From NCBI GenBank assembly GCA_021789975.1, contig JAJYIT010000007.1, forward strand, positions 82,750 to 146,749: a DNA stretch of 64,000 nucleotides, written 5' to 3'. The notes beneath the pieces are model-generated. The model did not search any database, had not been told where the DNA came from, and worked only from the letters and a program-made list of their open reading frames with translations. This DNA is from Bacteroidota bacterium (GTDB lineage: Bacteria; Bacteroidota; Ignavibacteria; Kryptoniales; JAKASW01). Of the stretch, positions 63,429 to 64,000 are shown piece after piece. How positions within the stretch are numbered: position 1 is the first letter of the stretch; each line of letters starts with the position of its first letter. The position numbers were made by a program, and so were the translations under genes.

Positions 63429-63955
63429 GGCCTCACCCCCAGGCTCCGTACCCTTTGGTACCAGTGGATCAGTGACGACCTATTGAGGATCTGGTAGATT
63501 TTCCATTTCTCAACTCTTGCGTGGATATGTGTTCGATAAGCAACCACAAATCTTTTCATCGCGAAATAAATAGGGACGGAAAGAATAACGCCGGTGATGA
63601 AGCTCCCGAGTACCACCGTGTTGTAAAACCGACTCAGCGGGGCTATGGGGATATTGTAAAGGTAAGTCCAAATCCCATGGAGAGCCGTGACGTCCACAAG
63701 CAGGAAATAGCCGAGATTGTTTAAAAACGGATCGAAAAGAAATCCAATCAAAGCAAACAGACCATAGGCAAAGAATGCGGCCGACAAATTCACATCAAGG
63801 ACGAATATTACAAGCCATATCACAACACCCTGGAGAGTCAGAGAAGGCGACAATCCAACGATCGCGCCGAGTGCGAAAGCACCTGCAATCTGTCTGGGCG
63901 TCTGACCCGCTCTAAGGATCTTCAGGAAATTCGTAACAAATTTTATCCAGAACAT
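63425..63955 (-). CDS. TIGR03546 family (DUF2062-like) membrane protein
   Basis: A 176-residue inner-membrane protein with about four helices. It begins with a DUF2062-type sequence (RAGQTPRQIAGAFALGAIVG, LSPSLTLQG) and fits TIGR03546, the partner of TIGR03545. It is the first gene of the pair and ends overlapping the second. Confidence 0.8.
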   Translation of the reverse strand: MFWIKFVTNFLKILRAGQTPRQIAGAFALGAIVGLSPSLTLQGVVIWLVIFVLDVNLSAAFFAYGLFALIGFLFDPFLNNLGYFLLVDVTALHGIWTYLYNIPIAPLSRFYNTVVLGSFITGVILSVPIYFAMKRFVVAYRTHIHARVEKWKIYQILNRSSLIHWYQRVRSLGVRP

Positions 63956-64000
63956 AACGCCTCCATGAAATGTTCTAACAAGTCAGCACACGTCGGGCCC

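Noticed and set aside
1..64000. CRISPR array, prophage, insertion sequence or antiphage defence island
   Set aside because: No evenly spaced repeats, cas, transposase, integrase, phage structural or defence gene motifs were seen; the only mobile-type signals are small palindromes and one broken toxin-antitoxin pair.

Overview
The window looks like a chromosome segment of a member of the Bacteroidota/FCB group, most likely an Ignavibacteria-like lineage. This is an inference. The sequence signs are: at least five secreted proteins ending in a type IX secretion (T9SS) C-terminal sorting domain with the NYPNPFNP signature; a large TonB-dependent receptor with a carboxypeptidase-regulatory N-terminal domain; a YpdA-type reductase; and intermediate base composition. 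There is no rRNA, no complete tRNA, no CRISPR array, no transposase and no phage module.

Region 1 (1-13.1 kb) is a cell-surface polysaccharide region. It holds two FemAB/CelD-like acyltransferases (one cut by the window edge), GT2 and GT4 glycosyltransferases, a hexapeptide acetyltransferase, a decayed FkbM-like methyltransferase gene, a WecG/TagA-type glycosyltransferase, an unusual 959-residue protein joining phosphoribosyltransferase, kinase-like and HAD domains, a radical SAM/SPASM protein and an M23 peptidase. A 950-base gene-poor stretch with inverted repeats follows.

Region 2 (14.1-31.7 kb) is a chitin/N-acetylglucosamine utilisation locus, all on the minus strand. In transcription order: ROK regulator, TonB-dependent receptor, T9SS beta-helix protein, T9SS GH18 chitinase, NagA, MFS permease, GH94 chitobiose phosphorylase, secreted LmbE deacetylase, and a NagB-LmbE fusion. 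The inferred path is outer-surface hydrolysis, uptake of chitobiose, phosphorolysis to GlcNAc-1-phosphate plus GlcNAc, then deacetylation and deamination to fructose-6-phosphate. No SusD is present and no GlcNAc kinase was recognised. A 46-nt hairpin separates the beta-helix gene from the chitinase.

Region 3 (32.1-42.6 kb) carries other glycan genes: a GH92 mannosidase, a large secreted esterase, a CBM9-like protein, a class II aldolase and a GH3/PA14 glycosidase. Next to the GH3 gene is an antitoxin gene with a ParE-like toxin gene broken by two frameshifts.

Region 4 (43.2-64 kb) mixes secreted enzymes (S1/P1 nuclease, S8 protease, a polysaccharide-deacetylase-like protein), housekeeping genes (adk, rlmN), a YpdA/ornithine-cyclodeaminase-like pair, small lipoproteins, MarC, and a TIGR03545/TIGR03546 pair. 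It also has several gene remnants, including a decayed copy of a T9SS sorting domain that duplicates about 230 bp of a nearby gene. Both copies carry a palindrome-bearing in-frame insertion.
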